Source of the DNA: Streptomyces sp. ITFR-21 | GTDB lineage: Bacteria; Actinomycetota; Actinomycetes; Streptomycetales; Streptomycetaceae | Direction of reading: 5' to 3' | DNA length: 64,000 nucleotides | Assembly: GCF_031844685.1 (NCBI RefSeq) | Contig: NZ_CP134605.1 | Coordinates: 310,001-374,000 of the forward strand | Part shown: one piece after another, positions 16,618 to 25,895 of the stretch | Numbering within the stretch: the first letter of the stretch is position 1 | Layout: each line of letters starts with the position of its first letter | Translations under genes and position numbers: made by a program | Notes under the pieces: model-generated | What the model saw: the letters and a program-made list of their open reading frames with translations, nothing else | Told to the model about the DNA's origin: nothing | The model's database searches: none

Positions 16618-17325
16618 CCCGCCGGGCCCCGCCGGAAGCGCCAAGGCCCGACCGCCCCCGGGCTCCGCCAGACCGTGACCGGCCCGTCACGCCCGGCCGC
16701 GCGTTCGCTTCCCGATCGGAACCGCCCGAGCCGGGGCCTGCCGTTCGGCTCAGCGAGGATGGCGGGGGCGTGGCCCGGTACGCACGGCCGCGGAGGGAGG
16801 GGGCGCCGTCGGGGTCCCTGCCCGGCCACCGGGCACAGGGGCCGGTGTCGACCGACGAGAACGCAGCCGGCCGGGCGTACCGGCCCCCGCTCCTGCGCCC
16901 ACGGAGATCCCCACGACAGACCCTAGCCCCTGGCCGCCGCGGTGCCGGGGGCACCCGGTGTGTCCGGTGCGTCCGGGATCAGCGGCCCGGAGGCCGTCGG
17001 CCCCGGTTTCCCCACGGCCCAGCCGGTCAGTTGCTGCGTGTCGACGAGCGCCATGCCCTCAGCATGCGACCGCCCGGCAAGCGGCGGCAATCGGTCGACG
17101 CGGCCCCGCGGGCTCCCCCGCGGCGGCCGGACAGCCGGGCGGCCGGGCGGCCGGACCGCCACGGGGCTTCGTGCGGCCGGACGCCCGCGGACCACCGGGA
17201 ACCGCCGGGGCAGGCCCCACCGGCCGGTCCGCGCGCGGTGCGGGCGGGTGGGCCCGGCCGGGACACCTCGGCGCCGGGCGGGACACCCGTGCGGGGTACG
17301 TGCCGGCCCCCCGCGGGTCACGCGG
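16618..17325. other. Spacer between convergent flavodoxin and stress-protein genes
   Basis: About 700 bases. A 45-codon minus-strand frame (17057 to 16923) starting with ATG has a weak ribosome site and no family resemblance, so it is not called. Nothing else recognisable is seen. Confidence 0.4.
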
Positions 17326-18252
17326 TCACCCGGCGGCCTCCGGGTCGGCGTGCGGGATGACGGCCACCGGGACCATGGCGTGGTGCAGTACGGAGTCCGA
17401 CACGGAGCCGATGTGCGGGCCCGCGCCCCGGGTGGGTGCGCGGTGGCCGAGCACCAGCAGCGAGGCGTCCGCCTCCGCGTCGAGCAGGTGGCCGGCGGCG
17501 CTGCCGACGACCGATTCGGCGACCACCGCGACCTTGGGGAATTTCGCCCGCCAGGGACCGAGCACCGTTTCCAGGGCTTCCGCCTCCTCGGCCGCCCTTC
17601 CGGTGCGCGGGCGCGGCTCGGCCTCGGCCTCGCCGAGGGTGCGCGGCGGCGGCATGTTCCAGCTGTGGATGACGCGCAGGGTGGCGCAGCGGCGGGACGC
17701 GGCGTCGAAGGCGAAGGCGATCGCCCGCTCGGCGGGCCGCGGGAGGTCGAGCCCCAGGACGACGTCCCGGTACGGGGCGCCCGGCGTCACGCAGTGGTGG
17801 GAGCCCGGCCGGTGCTCGTCGGACGACCGCTGTCCGGCCCGGACCAGGACGACGGGGCACCTGCCGTGGCTGACGGCGCCGAGCGCCGCGGACCCCCGCA
17901 GCAGCCCGCTCATCGCGTTCTTCCCTCCCGAGCCCAGGACCAGCAGTCCGGCGCCCTCGCCGGCCGCGACCAGCCCGGGGAGCGGGTTCGCGGCCACCTC
18001 CTCGGTCGTGATGACCACGTCACGGTAGGTGTGTCGCAGCCGGACCGCCGCCTCCTCCAGCGAGCCGCCTCCGGGGCGGGTGCGCCGGTCCTGGCCGGCG
18101 GACGCCGCGACGGCGCCGCGGCCGGTCTCCGGCGGCACGACCCGCAGCAGCCGCAGGTCCGCCGCCCGGCGTTCGGCCTCGCGGGCCGCCCAGTGCGCGG
18201 CGGCGATACTCGCCGGTGAACCGTCCACACCCGCGACGACAGTACCTGTCAT
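17326..18252 (-). CDS. Tandem-domain universal stress protein
   Basis: 308 residues holding two UspA domains: about 1-140 (MTGTVVAGVDGSPAS start and the ATP-binding LLVLGSGGKNAMSGLLRGS) and 155-305 (RDVVLGLDL, then LLVLGHRAPTRGAGPHIGSV). Both retain the G-2x-G-9x-G type nucleotide-binding segment in recognisable form. ATG 18252 follows GGGAGG at eight bases. Such proteins are core members of hypoxia or dormancy regulons in mycobacteria and Streptomyces, and here it lies between two flavodoxin paralogues. Molecular role is ATP binding and signalling in stress; details unknown. Confidence 0.92.
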   Translation of the reverse strand: MTGTVVAGVDGSPASIAAAHWAAREAERRAADLRLLRVVPPETGRGAVAASAGQDRRTRPGGGSLEEAAVRLRHTYRDVVITTEEVAANPLPGLVAAGEGAGLLVLGSGGKNAMSGLLRGSAALGAVSHGRCPVVLVRAGQRSSDEHRPGSHHCVTPGAPYRDVVLGLDLPRPAERAIAFAFDAASRRCATLRVIHSWNMPPPRTLGEAEAEPRPRTGRAAEEAEALETVLGPWRAKFPKVAVVAESVVGSAAGHLLDAEADASLLVLGHRAPTRGAGPHIGSVSDSVLHHAMVPVAVIPHADPEAAG

Positions 18253-18690
18253 GACCTTTACCTCCCGATACGCCCCCTGTCTCCAGCATCATCCCCATGG
18301 GTACCGGTCGGCAAAGGCCGGGCGTCCGCGCCGGGACGGCCCGGGGCCGGCCGCCGGACCGACCGGGCCCGCAGCCGTACGCCGGCCCGCCGTACGCGGT
18401 CCCGCCGCGGGCCGCGGTTCGGCGCGGCCACGCGCTTCCGCGGTGCGTCGGCCGCTTCCGCCGCGGACCGGCCCGCCCTGCGGCGGCCGGTCCGCGGCCC
18501 CGGTCGATACATCCCGGCCGGTGCCGGACAGTGGAGGGGGAGGGGAACCACGGACGAGGCGGCTCACAGCGGACCGGGCGGGCCGACGCGGGCCGGCCGG
18601 TCACCGGACGCACCTCACCTGACCACACCTGACCGCACCTGACCGCACCTGACCGCACCTGACCGCACCTGCGAAGACGGGGTGATCACC
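18253..18690. other. Divergent spacer, stress protein / flavodoxin 2
   Basis: About 440 bases containing promoters for two divergent genes and a 10-base tandem repeat (18621-18670) close to the flavodoxin start. No clear DevR-type box could be read by eye, and no gene is seen. Confidence 0.4.
18621..18670. repeat. Five tandem copies of a 10-base unit (GACCGCACCT)
   Basis: Units start at 18621, 18631, 18641, 18651 and 18661. The first has A for G at position 5, the other four are identical. The array ends 20 bases before the flavodoxin 2 start codon, so it lies in the leader or promoter. Copy number is likely unstable by slippage. Confidence 0.9.
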
Positions 18691-19206
18691 ATGGCCGGAC
18701 CGCGCATCCTCGTCGTCTACGCGTCGCGGAACGGATCCACGGCGCAGATCGCCGGGTGGATCGCCGGGACCGCCGCCGAGCGGGGTGTCGCGGCGACGGT
18801 CCGCCCCGCCGCCGAGGTCGGCGACATCAGCGGGTACGACGCGGTGGTGCTCGGCTCCGGGGTGTACGCCGGCCGCTGGCTCAAGGACGCGCGCCGCTTC
18901 GCCCGGCACCACCGCAGGGCCCTGCTGGAGGTTCCGGTCTGGCTGTTCAGCAGCGGGCCGCTGGACGACGACGCGGCGGAGCGGGCCGTCCCGCCGCTGC
19001 GCAACGCGGCGCGGATCACCGAGCGGTTGGACGCCGCCGACCACGTCACGTTCGGCGGCAGGCTGGTCGCCGGAGCGCCGGGCTTCGTCGCCCGGCAGCT
19101 GCTCGGCCAGGGCAGGGCCGGCGACCACCGCGACCGCGGGCAGATCCGCGCCTGGGCCGTACGCATCGCCGACGGCGTCGCGGCGGCCTGGCACCAGCTG
19201 ATCTGA
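18691..19206 (+). CDS. Flavodoxin-domain protein, paralogue 2
   Basis: 171 residues, same family as the gene at 16051-16617: FMN loop YASRNGSTAQIAGWI, then VVLGSGVYAGRWLKDARRF and VWLFSSGPLD. It lacks the longer basic N-terminal extension of paralogue 1. The ATG at 18691 is chosen because it aligns with the core of the paralogue; an in-frame GTG at 18682 is possible. Likely electron-transfer partner in the stress response. It precedes the GAF histidine kinase gene by 240 bases in the same direction. Confidence 0.86.
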   Translation: MAGPRILVVYASRNGSTAQIAGWIAGTAAERGVAATVRPAAEVGDISGYDAVVLGSGVYAGRWLKDARRFARHHRRALLEVPVWLFSSGPLDDDAAERAVPPLRNAARITERLDAADHVTFGGRLVAGAPGFVARQLLGQGRAGDHRDRGQIRAWAVRIADGVAAAWHQLI

Positions 19207-19449
19207 CCGCCGGCGGCACCGCGCCCGTCAGCGGCAGCCGGCGGACGTCCGCGCCGGGGCCCGCTCGGACCGCTCCGACCAGGCGGCGAGCACCTGGACG
19301 GGCGCGGCGGCCCGGTACCCCGGACTTCCGGTCGCCGGGCCGCCGGGGTACCGATCTCCGCCCGGGACGGGGCCCGGTGCCCGCGGCCCGCTAACGTGGG
19401 ACCCCGGTGAACGGCACGTTCCACGGCGAGGGGCATACGGAGGTTACGG

Positions 19450-21174
19450 GTGGGCGACGGTGTCGGTGACGGGAACGAGCAGCTGCCGCGTTTGCAGCTC
19501 GACGAACTACTGGACGAACTGCAGATCCGGATCAACGCGGTCCGCACCACCCGGGACCGCGTGCACAACCTCCTCGAAGCCGTGCTGTCCGTGGGCGGCG
19601 AGCTGGACCTGGCCCAGGTGCTGCGGCGGATCGTGGAGGCGGCCGTCATCCTGGTCGACGCCGAGTACGGCGCCCTCGGTGTCATCGAGGGCACTCAGCT
19701 GTCGCAGTTCCTGACCAGCGGGGTCACCGGGGAGCAGGCCGCCGCGATCGGCCCGCTGCCGTCCGGCCACGGCATCCTCGGCGAGCTGATCCGCCATCCC
19801 GAACCGCTGCGGCTGTCGGAGCTGTCCGACCACCCGGCCTCGCACGGCTTCCCGGCCCACCATCCGCCGATGCACTCCTTCCTCGGTGTGCCGATCCGGG
19901 TCAGGGACGAGGTCTTCGGGAACCTCTATCTCACCGAGAAGCGCGGCGGCGCGCAGTTCGACGGGGAGGACGAGACCGTCCTGCGCACCCTCGCGGTGGC
20001 CGCCGGTGTCGCCATCGAGAACGCCCGCCTCTACAAGGCCGCCCGCGACCGGCAGCTGTGGCTGGAGGCCAACGGCCAGGTGACCGCCGACCTGCTGTCC
20101 GGCGCCGACGAGGACACCGTGCTCGAAGGCATCGTCCGGCACGCCAACCGGATCCTCGGCGCCGACCTCGGCGTCCTGGCGCTGCCCGTGCCGGGCAGCA
20201 CCGACCTCCAGGCGGTGATCGCGGTCGGCACCGACGCCGAGAGCCACCGCGGGCTGGTCCTGCCGGTCGAGGGCTCCTTCATGGGCGCGGCGCTGGCCAC
20301 AGGGCAACCCATCACCACCCACCAGATCCAGAAGGACCCCCGGATCACCGTCGGTCCGCCGCGCTGGAACGGGCTCGGCCCCGTGGTGGCGGTGCCGATG
20401 CTGAACGACGGCGAGGCCCGCGGGGTGCTGATGCTCGCCAGGGAGGAGACCGGCGTGCCCTTCACCTCGGCTGAGACCGAGCCGCTGCTGTCGTTCGCCG
20501 GTCAGGCCGCGCTGGCCATGGAGCTGGCCGAGCGCCGGCGCGTCGCCGAGCAGGTGACGCTGCTGGAGGACCGCGACCGCATCGCCCGCGATCTGCACGA
20601 CCTCGCCATCCAGCGGCTCTTCGCGACGGGGATGACCCTGCAGAGCTCGCTGCGCTTCGTCGAGCACCCCGAGGCCGCCGAGCGGCTGATGCGGGCCGTC
20701 GACGACCTCGACGAGACCATCAAGATCATCCGCTCGACGATATTCGGGCTGCGGGCCCGGGAGTCCGACCCCCGGCGGCTGAGCCTGCGGGCGCAGGCCG
20801 CCGCCCGGGTGGAGAACGCGGCCCGGGTGCTGGGGTTCACGCCGTCGCTGCGCATGGAGGGGCTGATCGACACCGACGTGCCGCAGTCCGTCGCGGAGGA
20901 CGCGGTCGCCGTCCTGGAGGAGGCGCTGTCCAACGTCGCCCGGCACGCCCGCGCGACCGGTGTCGGTGTCTCCCTCACTGTGGCGGCCGGCCGGCTGACG
21001 CTGACCGTCTCCGACGACGGTGTGGGGCTTCGCGCGGAGGGCCGCCGCAGCGGGCTGCGCAACCTCACCGAGCGCGCCCACCGGCAGGGCGGCACCATGG
21101 AGGCGGCGGCCGCTCCGGGCGGCGGCACCCGCCTGGTCTGGCAGGTACCGCTCACCCGCCCCCGGCCCGAATGA
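19450..21174 (+). CDS. GAF-GAF sensor histidine kinase, DevS/DosS-like
   Basis: 574 residues: two GAF domains (about 50-200 and 205-365), a HisKA_3 dimerisation domain with the phospho-accepting His in ARDLHDLAIQRLF (about residue 383), and an HATPase domain with LEEALSNVARHA and SDDGVGL. No membrane segment, so cytosolic. Architecture equals the DevS/DosS redox or hypoxia sensors of Actinobacteria; whether GAF1 binds haem cannot be decided by eye. GTG 19450 has GGAGG seven bases upstream. Its likely response-regulator partner is encoded at 37846-38550, on the other side of the tetramate cluster. The stop is followed at once by a hairpin. Confidence 0.9.
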   Translation: MGDGVGDGNEQLPRLQLDELLDELQIRINAVRTTRDRVHNLLEAVLSVGGELDLAQVLRRIVEAAVILVDAEYGALGVIEGTQLSQFLTSGVTGEQAAAIGPLPSGHGILGELIRHPEPLRLSELSDHPASHGFPAHHPPMHSFLGVPIRVRDEVFGNLYLTEKRGGAQFDGEDETVLRTLAVAAGVAIENARLYKAARDRQLWLEANGQVTADLLSGADEDTVLEGIVRHANRILGADLGVLALPVPGSTDLQAVIAVGTDAESHRGLVLPVEGSFMGAALATGQPITTHQIQKDPRITVGPPRWNGLGPVVAVPMLNDGEARGVLMLAREETGVPFTSAETEPLLSFAGQAALAMELAERRRVAEQVTLLEDRDRIARDLHDLAIQRLFATGMTLQSSLRFVEHPEAAERLMRAVDDLDETIKIIRSTIFGLRARESDPRRLSLRAQAAARVENAARVLGFTPSLRMEGLIDTDVPQSVAEDAVAVLEEALSNVARHARATGVGVSLTVAAGRLTLTVSDDGVGLRAEGRRSGLRNLTERAHRQGGTMEAAAAPGGGTRLVWQVPLTRPRPE

Positions 21175-21196
21175 CGGCGCCCGGGAGCGGGCGCCG
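21175..21196. terminator. Hairpin between convergent kinase and P450 genes
   Basis: CGGCGCCC - GGGAGC - GGGCGCCG, perfect 8-base stem beginning right after the kinase stop codon. The 16 bases from 21181 are repeated directly at 21213-21228, giving a second partial arm toward the P450 gene end. Confidence 0.6.
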
Positions 21197-21234
21197 TACC
21201 CCCGCCCGGCAACCGGGAGCGGGCGCCGCGACCC

Positions 21235-22467
21235 TCACCAGGCCACTGGCAGGGCGCGCAGACCGCTGAAGAACTCCTTCGAGCGCCAGTCCAGCTCCTC
21301 CTCCGGGGCGGCGAGCCGCAGGCCCGGCAGCCGGGTCGTCACGCGTTCCAGGACCACCTGGAGTTCGAGCCGGGCCAGGTGCGCGCCCAGGCAGTAGTGG
21401 ATGCCGTGGCCGAAGCTGATGTGCGGGGTGCCGGTCCGCTGTAGCGCGATGCGGTCGGGGGACGGGAAGGCCCCCGGGTCGTGGTTGGCGGCTGCCTGGG
21501 AGACCACGACCGGCTCGCCGGCCCGGACGAGCACACCGCCCAGTTCGACGTCCTCGGTGGCGTAGCGGGGCAGGGTGAGGCCGTTGAGCAGGGGGACGTA
21601 GCGCAGGAGTTCCTCGACGGCCCGGGGAATCAGCTCGGGCCGGGCCCGGACGGCGGCCAGGAGTTCCGGGCCGCCGGTACCGGCCTCCCCGGGGAGCAGC
21701 AGGACCGCGAAGAAGTTGGCGATCTGGTTGGTGGTGGTGACGAAGCCGCCGACGAGCAGTTCGTTGACCAGTCCCGTCAGCTCGTCCTCGGTGAGGTCTC
21801 CGTCGTCGCCGGCCCGTACCAGGACGGTGATCAGGTCCGCCGCGGGGGCGCGGCGCCGGGCCTCGATCCAGCCGTGCATACGGGCGAAGAAGTCCTCGGC
21901 ATGCCGCTGGACGACCTCGGGCGTCACCTTTCCGGAGCACACGGTGTCCGCCCACGCCCGTACGGCGGACCGGTCCTGTTCGGGGACTCCGACGAGTTCG
22001 CAGATGAGGGTCATGGGCAGCGGGAAGGCGAGGTCCTCGACCAGGTCCGAGGGCGGACCGGCCGCGGTCATCCGGTCGAGCAGCCCGTCGGCCGCCCGGT
22101 GGACGCGGTCACGGAGCCGTTCGATGCGGCGTGCGGTGAACTCCCTGGCCAGCAGCGCGCGCAGCTGGGTGTGGCGCGGTGCGTCCAGCGCGATGAGGCC
22201 GCCGCCCGCCCGGGGCATGGGGCCGATCCGGGGCTGGTCGCGGCGGACGGCCTCCGCGAGGCTGAACCGGGGGTCCGACAGGACCGCCCGCACGTCCTCG
22301 TAGCGGGTGGCGAGCCAGGCGTCGTCCCCGTACGGGAGCCGGACGCGGGCGGGGGGCCGGTCGCGCAGCGCTCGGTACGCGTCGGGGAGGCCGAGCCCCT
22401 CGGTGGTCCAGAAGGGGTACGCGAGCGGTTCCGGGGCGAGGCCGGCGGCATGGGGGGGCGCGGTCAC
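21235..22467 (-). CDS. ftdF: Cytochrome P450 of the tetramate macrolactam cluster
   Basis: Bacterial class I P450, 410 residues. Haem-binding loop FGHGIHYCLGAHLARLE with the Cys near residue 358; ExxR helix EELLRYVP; I-helix region LLVGGFVTTTNQIANF, in which the usual AGxxT is GGFVTT. GTG 22467 has AAAGG six bases before. It is the last gene of the PTM-like cluster and separated from the second cyclase gene by 55 bases. In PTM pathways such P450s add hydroxyl or epoxide groups, or oxidise a side chain, after ring formation. The symbol follows gene order in the frontalamide cluster; exact reaction unknown. An external ferredoxin and reductase would be needed. Confidence 0.85.
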   Translation of the reverse strand: MTAPPHAAGLAPEPLAYPFWTTEGLGLPDAYRALRDRPPARVRLPYGDDAWLATRYEDVRAVLSDPRFSLAEAVRRDQPRIGPMPRAGGGLIALDAPRHTQLRALLAREFTARRIERLRDRVHRAADGLLDRMTAAGPPSDLVEDLAFPLPMTLICELVGVPEQDRSAVRAWADTVCSGKVTPEVVQRHAEDFFARMHGWIEARRRAPAADLITVLVRAGDDGDLTEDELTGLVNELLVGGFVTTTNQIANFFAVLLLPGEAGTGGPELLAAVRARPELIPRAVEELLRYVPLLNGLTLPRYATEDVELGGVLVRAGEPVVVSQAAANHDPGAFPSPDRIALQRTGTPHISFGHGIHYCLGAHLARLELQVVLERVTTRLPGLRLAAPEEELDWRSKEFFSGLRALPVAW

Positions 22468-22522
22468 GGGGTGCCTTTCTCGGTGGGGCGGGGGCGAAGC
22501 GGTGCGGGCCGGCCGGTGGGGT

Positions 22523-24199
22523 TCAGTGGCGCGGGCCGACCGGGATGTCCACATGGGTCGGCAGGGGTGCGCTGGTGTCGACGTCGGCGGTGAAGTCGAT
22601 GCCGTCGTCCCGGCAGATGAACTGCAGGACCTGGCGTCCGGCGGCGGCGGCGCGGATGAGGCCGCCGGTGGTGGCCCAGACCCCGGAGAGGTAGAAGTTC
22701 TCCAGGCCGGGCAGCACGGGGCCGTTCTTCTTGACCAGCTCCTCCATCGCCTCGCCGCTCTCCACGAAGGGCTGCCAGCCGAGGAACGTGCCCTCGAAGC
22801 TGCCGGTGTAGCGGATCTGGGTGAGGGGGGTGCAGGTGTCGCGTACCGCGATGGAGTCCTTGAGTCCCGGGTAGAGCCCTTCGAGGAAGTCGATGACGGC
22901 GTTCCTGGTGCGCCGCTTGGCGAGGGCGTACTCCTTGCCGCGCCGCACCGGGAGGGTGTGGAGTTCCGTTCCGCGGCGGGCCCGGCTGAGCCGTTCCGGG
23001 CCCTCGGCCAGCTGTCGCCAGGGGGCGGTGTCGGAGAAGTAGGTGGCGTAGACGACGGTGGTGTCCCGGGGCGAGAGCTCGGGGTAGAAGCGGCTGCGGA
23101 ACTGCACGTTGAGGCTCGGGTGCCGGATGCCCGTCAGCTTGGCGGCGGTCGCCTCGTCCAGCAGGTGGGTGGTGGTGGGGTCGGCGTGCGGAAAGGGGCG
23201 GCGCAGGCCGAGGAAGACGCTGGTGTAGCCGGGGAAGACCATCCCGGGCCGGTGCAGGGTCTCGCGGTACAAGGTGGCGTACTCGCCGTCGAGGTAGCGG
23301 CCGTCGAGGAGGTTCAGCAAGGTGGAGGGGCCGTCGCAGGCCGAGACGACGATGTCGGCGTGGTGCTCCTGGCCGTCGGAGAGGCGTACCCCGATCGCCC
23401 GGTCGTCCTTGACCAGGATCTCCTCGACCATGGCGTTGTACGTGATCCGGCCGCCGAGCCGCAGGTAGCGCTGCTCGATGGAGCGGGCCAGTCCCAGGGA
23501 GCCGCCCTCGGGCACCCCCGCCGAGCGGTGGGCCTGCGCGGCCATCTGGAAGTAGAAGGGCAGGACGGGGAATCCCGGGTGCTTCTCGTAGAGGATGTAG
23601 TTGAAGGCCTCCTTCAGCAGCGGATCCTTGAAGCGGGCCGAGTACTCGGCCATCAGCACGGACATCGAAGTGCGGAAGAGGTTGAAGTACGGCAGGAACC
23701 CCGCCAGCATCCGCCAGCGCTCCCGGCGGCTCATCAGCGCCACCGGGGTGAGGAAGGGATAGGAGGGCAGGCAGGCGATGAACCTGCGCAGGCCCTTGCA
23801 GAAGGACCGGATGGCGCGGGTGTCGGGCGGGGACAGGGACACCAGGTGGGCTTCGAGCCGGTCGGGGTCGCAGTAGAAGTAGACGGTGCGGCCGTCCTTG
23901 CCGCGCACGGTGTTGAAGACGTCGAAGTGGCGCATCTCCTTGCCCTGGAGCGCTCCGAGTTCGAGCCAGATCTGGTGCATCTCGTTGCCCGGACCGTTGC
24001 CGAGCAGCCAGCTGACGCAGGCGTCGAAGGTGAAGTCGCCGCGGCCCCAGCCGGTGCAGCAGCCTCCCGGGATCTCGTGCATCTCGAAGACCCGGGTGCT
24101 GTAGCCGTTCATCTGGCCGTAGGCCCCGGTGGAGAGGCCGCCGAGCCCCCCGCCGATGATGATCATGCTCTTTCTGCGGGCGCTCCTGACCGTGGTCAT
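22523..24199 (-). CDS. ftdD: Phytoene-dehydrogenase-like PTM cyclase, second copy
   Basis: FAD-dependent oxidoreductase of the CrtI/phytoene desaturase family, 558 residues. N-terminal FAD motif IIIGGGLGGLSTGAYGQMNG, the GGSLGLARSIEQRY segment and the C-terminal TTGGLIRAAAAGRQV. In PTM pathways these enzymes carry out reductive ring closures on the polyene tetramate. Its paralogue lies directly upstream (stop to start 7 bases), sharing motifs along the full length. The start ATG 24199 has GAGGTGA before it. Two such enzymes, as here, usually make the first and second carbocycles. Assignment rests on family plus gene order. Confidence 0.87.
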   Translation of the reverse strand: MTTVRSARRKSMIIIGGGLGGLSTGAYGQMNGYSTRVFEMHEIPGGCCTGWGRGDFTFDACVSWLLGNGPGNEMHQIWLELGALQGKEMRHFDVFNTVRGKDGRTVYFYCDPDRLEAHLVSLSPPDTRAIRSFCKGLRRFIACLPSYPFLTPVALMSRRERWRMLAGFLPYFNLFRTSMSVLMAEYSARFKDPLLKEAFNYILYEKHPGFPVLPFYFQMAAQAHRSAGVPEGGSLGLARSIEQRYLRLGGRITYNAMVEEILVKDDRAIGVRLSDGQEHHADIVVSACDGPSTLLNLLDGRYLDGEYATLYRETLHRPGMVFPGYTSVFLGLRRPFPHADPTTTHLLDEATAAKLTGIRHPSLNVQFRSRFYPELSPRDTTVVYATYFSDTAPWRQLAEGPERLSRARRGTELHTLPVRRGKEYALAKRRTRNAVIDFLEGLYPGLKDSIAVRDTCTPLTQIRYTGSFEGTFLGWQPFVESGEAMEELVKKNGPVLPGLENFYLSGVWATTGGLIRAAAAGRQVLQFICRDDGIDFTADVDTSAPLPTHVDIPVGPRH

Positions 24200-24206
24200 C
24201 TCGCCG

Positions 24207-25895
24207 TCACCTCACCCTGCGGGTTTCGAGCTGGGGCAACTCGCCGAGCCGGTCGGGGTGCCAGGGGGTCGTGCCGCCGCGTTCCCAGGCGCGGAAGTCC
24301 AGGCCCAGCTCCCTGCACAGGTACTGGGTGACGAACCGGCCGCCGGCCGCGGCGCGGATCAGGCTGCCGCCGCCGAACCACTGGCCCGCCATGGAGAATC
24401 CGTCCAGGCCGGGCAGCCGCATCCGGTCCTTGTTGATCAGCCCCGTGATGACGTCGTCGGCCGGAGTGAAGGACTTCCAGCCCAGGATGCTGCCGCCCCG
24501 CACCCCGGTGTACCGCTCGGTGGTCGCCGGGGAGGCCACGTCCACCACCTCGATGGCCCGGCCGATCCCCGGGTAGTGGCGCTCCAGGAAGCCGCGGACG
24601 AAGTCGGCCACCTCCTGCTTGCGGGCCCAGTACGCCTTGCGGTCGGTGCGTCGCAGCTGCTTCCAGGAGTCGTAGTCACTGAAGTAGGTGCAGTGCACGA
24701 CGGACTTGCCGGGCGGGGCGAATCCGTCGGAGTAGCGGGAGCGCATCTGCACGACGAGGCTGCCCTGGAGGACGCCGGGCAGCGCCGCGCTGTCCTCGTC
24801 GGAGAGCAGGTAGGTGGTGCTGTGCCGGGCCGCCGGATCCAGTTCCTCGCTGAGTCCGACGAAGGCCGAGACCACGCCCGGGTACAGGACGTCGGGGCGG
24901 CTCGCCATCTCGGTGAAGAGCTTGTCGATCCTCGGGCTGGTGTACTGGCCGCCGAGCAGCTTCTCGATGGTGGTGGCCCCGTCGCAGGCCGAGACCACGT
25001 GGTCGGCGAAGTGCCGTTCGCCGTTCCTCAGTTGCACGCCGACCGCGCGGTCGTCCGCCACCAGGACGCGCTCCACCCGGGCCCGGTAGTCCACCCGTCC
25101 GCCGAGTTCGGTGTACCGCTCCTCCACCGAGCGCGCCAGGCCGAGCGAACCGCCCTGCGGGAAGCCCGCGTTGAGGTGGAAGGCGCTGGCCATGTTGAAC
25201 AGGTAGGGCAGCAGCGGGAAGACCTCGTGGTCCTGGAAGAAGATGAACGGGAAGGCCCGGCGCAGCAGTGGGTCCTCGAAGCGGTCGCAGAAGCTCTCCA
25301 TCCGGGTCACCGCGGTGCGCCACAGCAGCGCGAAGGAGGGCAGGACGGCGCGCAGGGTGGCGAGCTTCTCGCGGGGGGACTGCAGGGGCGGCGGGGTCAG
25401 GAAGGGGTAGAGGTTGATGCGGGTGAAGCGGCGCAGGTCGCGGCAGAACGCACGGATCGGGCGGGCGTCGGCGGGCGAGATCTCCAGGAGGTGCGCCTCG
25501 AGGCGGTCGGGGTCGTTGTAGAAGGTGACCGAGCGGCCGTGCTCGTCGGTGACGGTGTTGAACATCTCGAAGTTCGCGATGGTCTTGCCGTCGAGGGCGC
25601 CGAGCTCCCGCCAGACCCGGCTGGCGTCGTTGTTGCGTCCGGTCCCGGTGAGCCACTCGATGCAGTAGTCGAAGACGTAGTCCTGGCGCGACCACGCCGT
25701 GCAGCAGCCGCCGGGCAGCACGTGCCGCTCGAAGATCCGGGTCTCGGCGCCGCTCATCTGGGCGTAGCAGCCGGTGGAGAGGCCGCCGATGCCCGCGCCG
25801 ATGATGATCACCCGGGGCTTTCCGGCGGCGGGCCGGCCCCGCCCCGGGGCCCGGGGGCCGCGGTCCTCCCACACCGTCCTGTCGTCACGCGGCAC
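24207..25895 (-). CDS. ftdC: Phytoene-dehydrogenase-like PTM cyclase, first copy
   Basis: 562-residue CrtI-type flavoprotein: RVIIIGAGIGGLSTGCYAQM (FAD, about residues 25-45), GGSLGLARSVEERYTELGG and the C-terminal GGGSLIRAAAGGRFV. GTG 25895 is chosen: GGAGGG lies eight bases upstream and the gene then overlaps the PKS-NRPS stop by 11 bases. The first 25 residues form a charged, proline-rich extension before the FAD fold. Expected to close the first five-membered ring by a reductive cyclisation. Located between the PKS-NRPS and its paralogue, all tightly packed on one strand. Confidence 0.87.
   Translation of the reverse strand: MPRDDRTVWEDRGPRAPGRGRPAAGKPRVIIIGAGIGGLSTGCYAQMSGAETRIFERHVLPGGCCTAWSRQDYVFDYCIEWLTGTGRNNDASRVWRELGALDGKTIANFEMFNTVTDEHGRSVTFYNDPDRLEAHLLEISPADARPIRAFCRDLRRFTRINLYPFLTPPPLQSPREKLATLRAVLPSFALLWRTAVTRMESFCDRFEDPLLRRAFPFIFFQDHEVFPLLPYLFNMASAFHLNAGFPQGGSLGLARSVEERYTELGGRVDYRARVERVLVADDRAVGVQLRNGERHFADHVVSACDGATTIEKLLGGQYTSPRIDKLFTEMASRPDVLYPGVVSAFVGLSEELDPAARHSTTYLLSDEDSAALPGVLQGSLVVQMRSRYSDGFAPPGKSVVHCTYFSDYDSWKQLRRTDRKAYWARKQEVADFVRGFLERHYPGIGRAIEVVDVASPATTERYTGVRGGSILGWKSFTPADDVITGLINKDRMRLPGLDGFSMAGQWFGGGSLIRAAAGGRFVTQYLCRELGLDFRAWERGGTTPWHPDRLGELPQLETRRVR

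Noticed and set aside
16923-17057. 45-codon minus-strand peptide gene
   Set aside because: Weak ribosome site, no precursor-peptide features, and no adjacent modifying enzymes.
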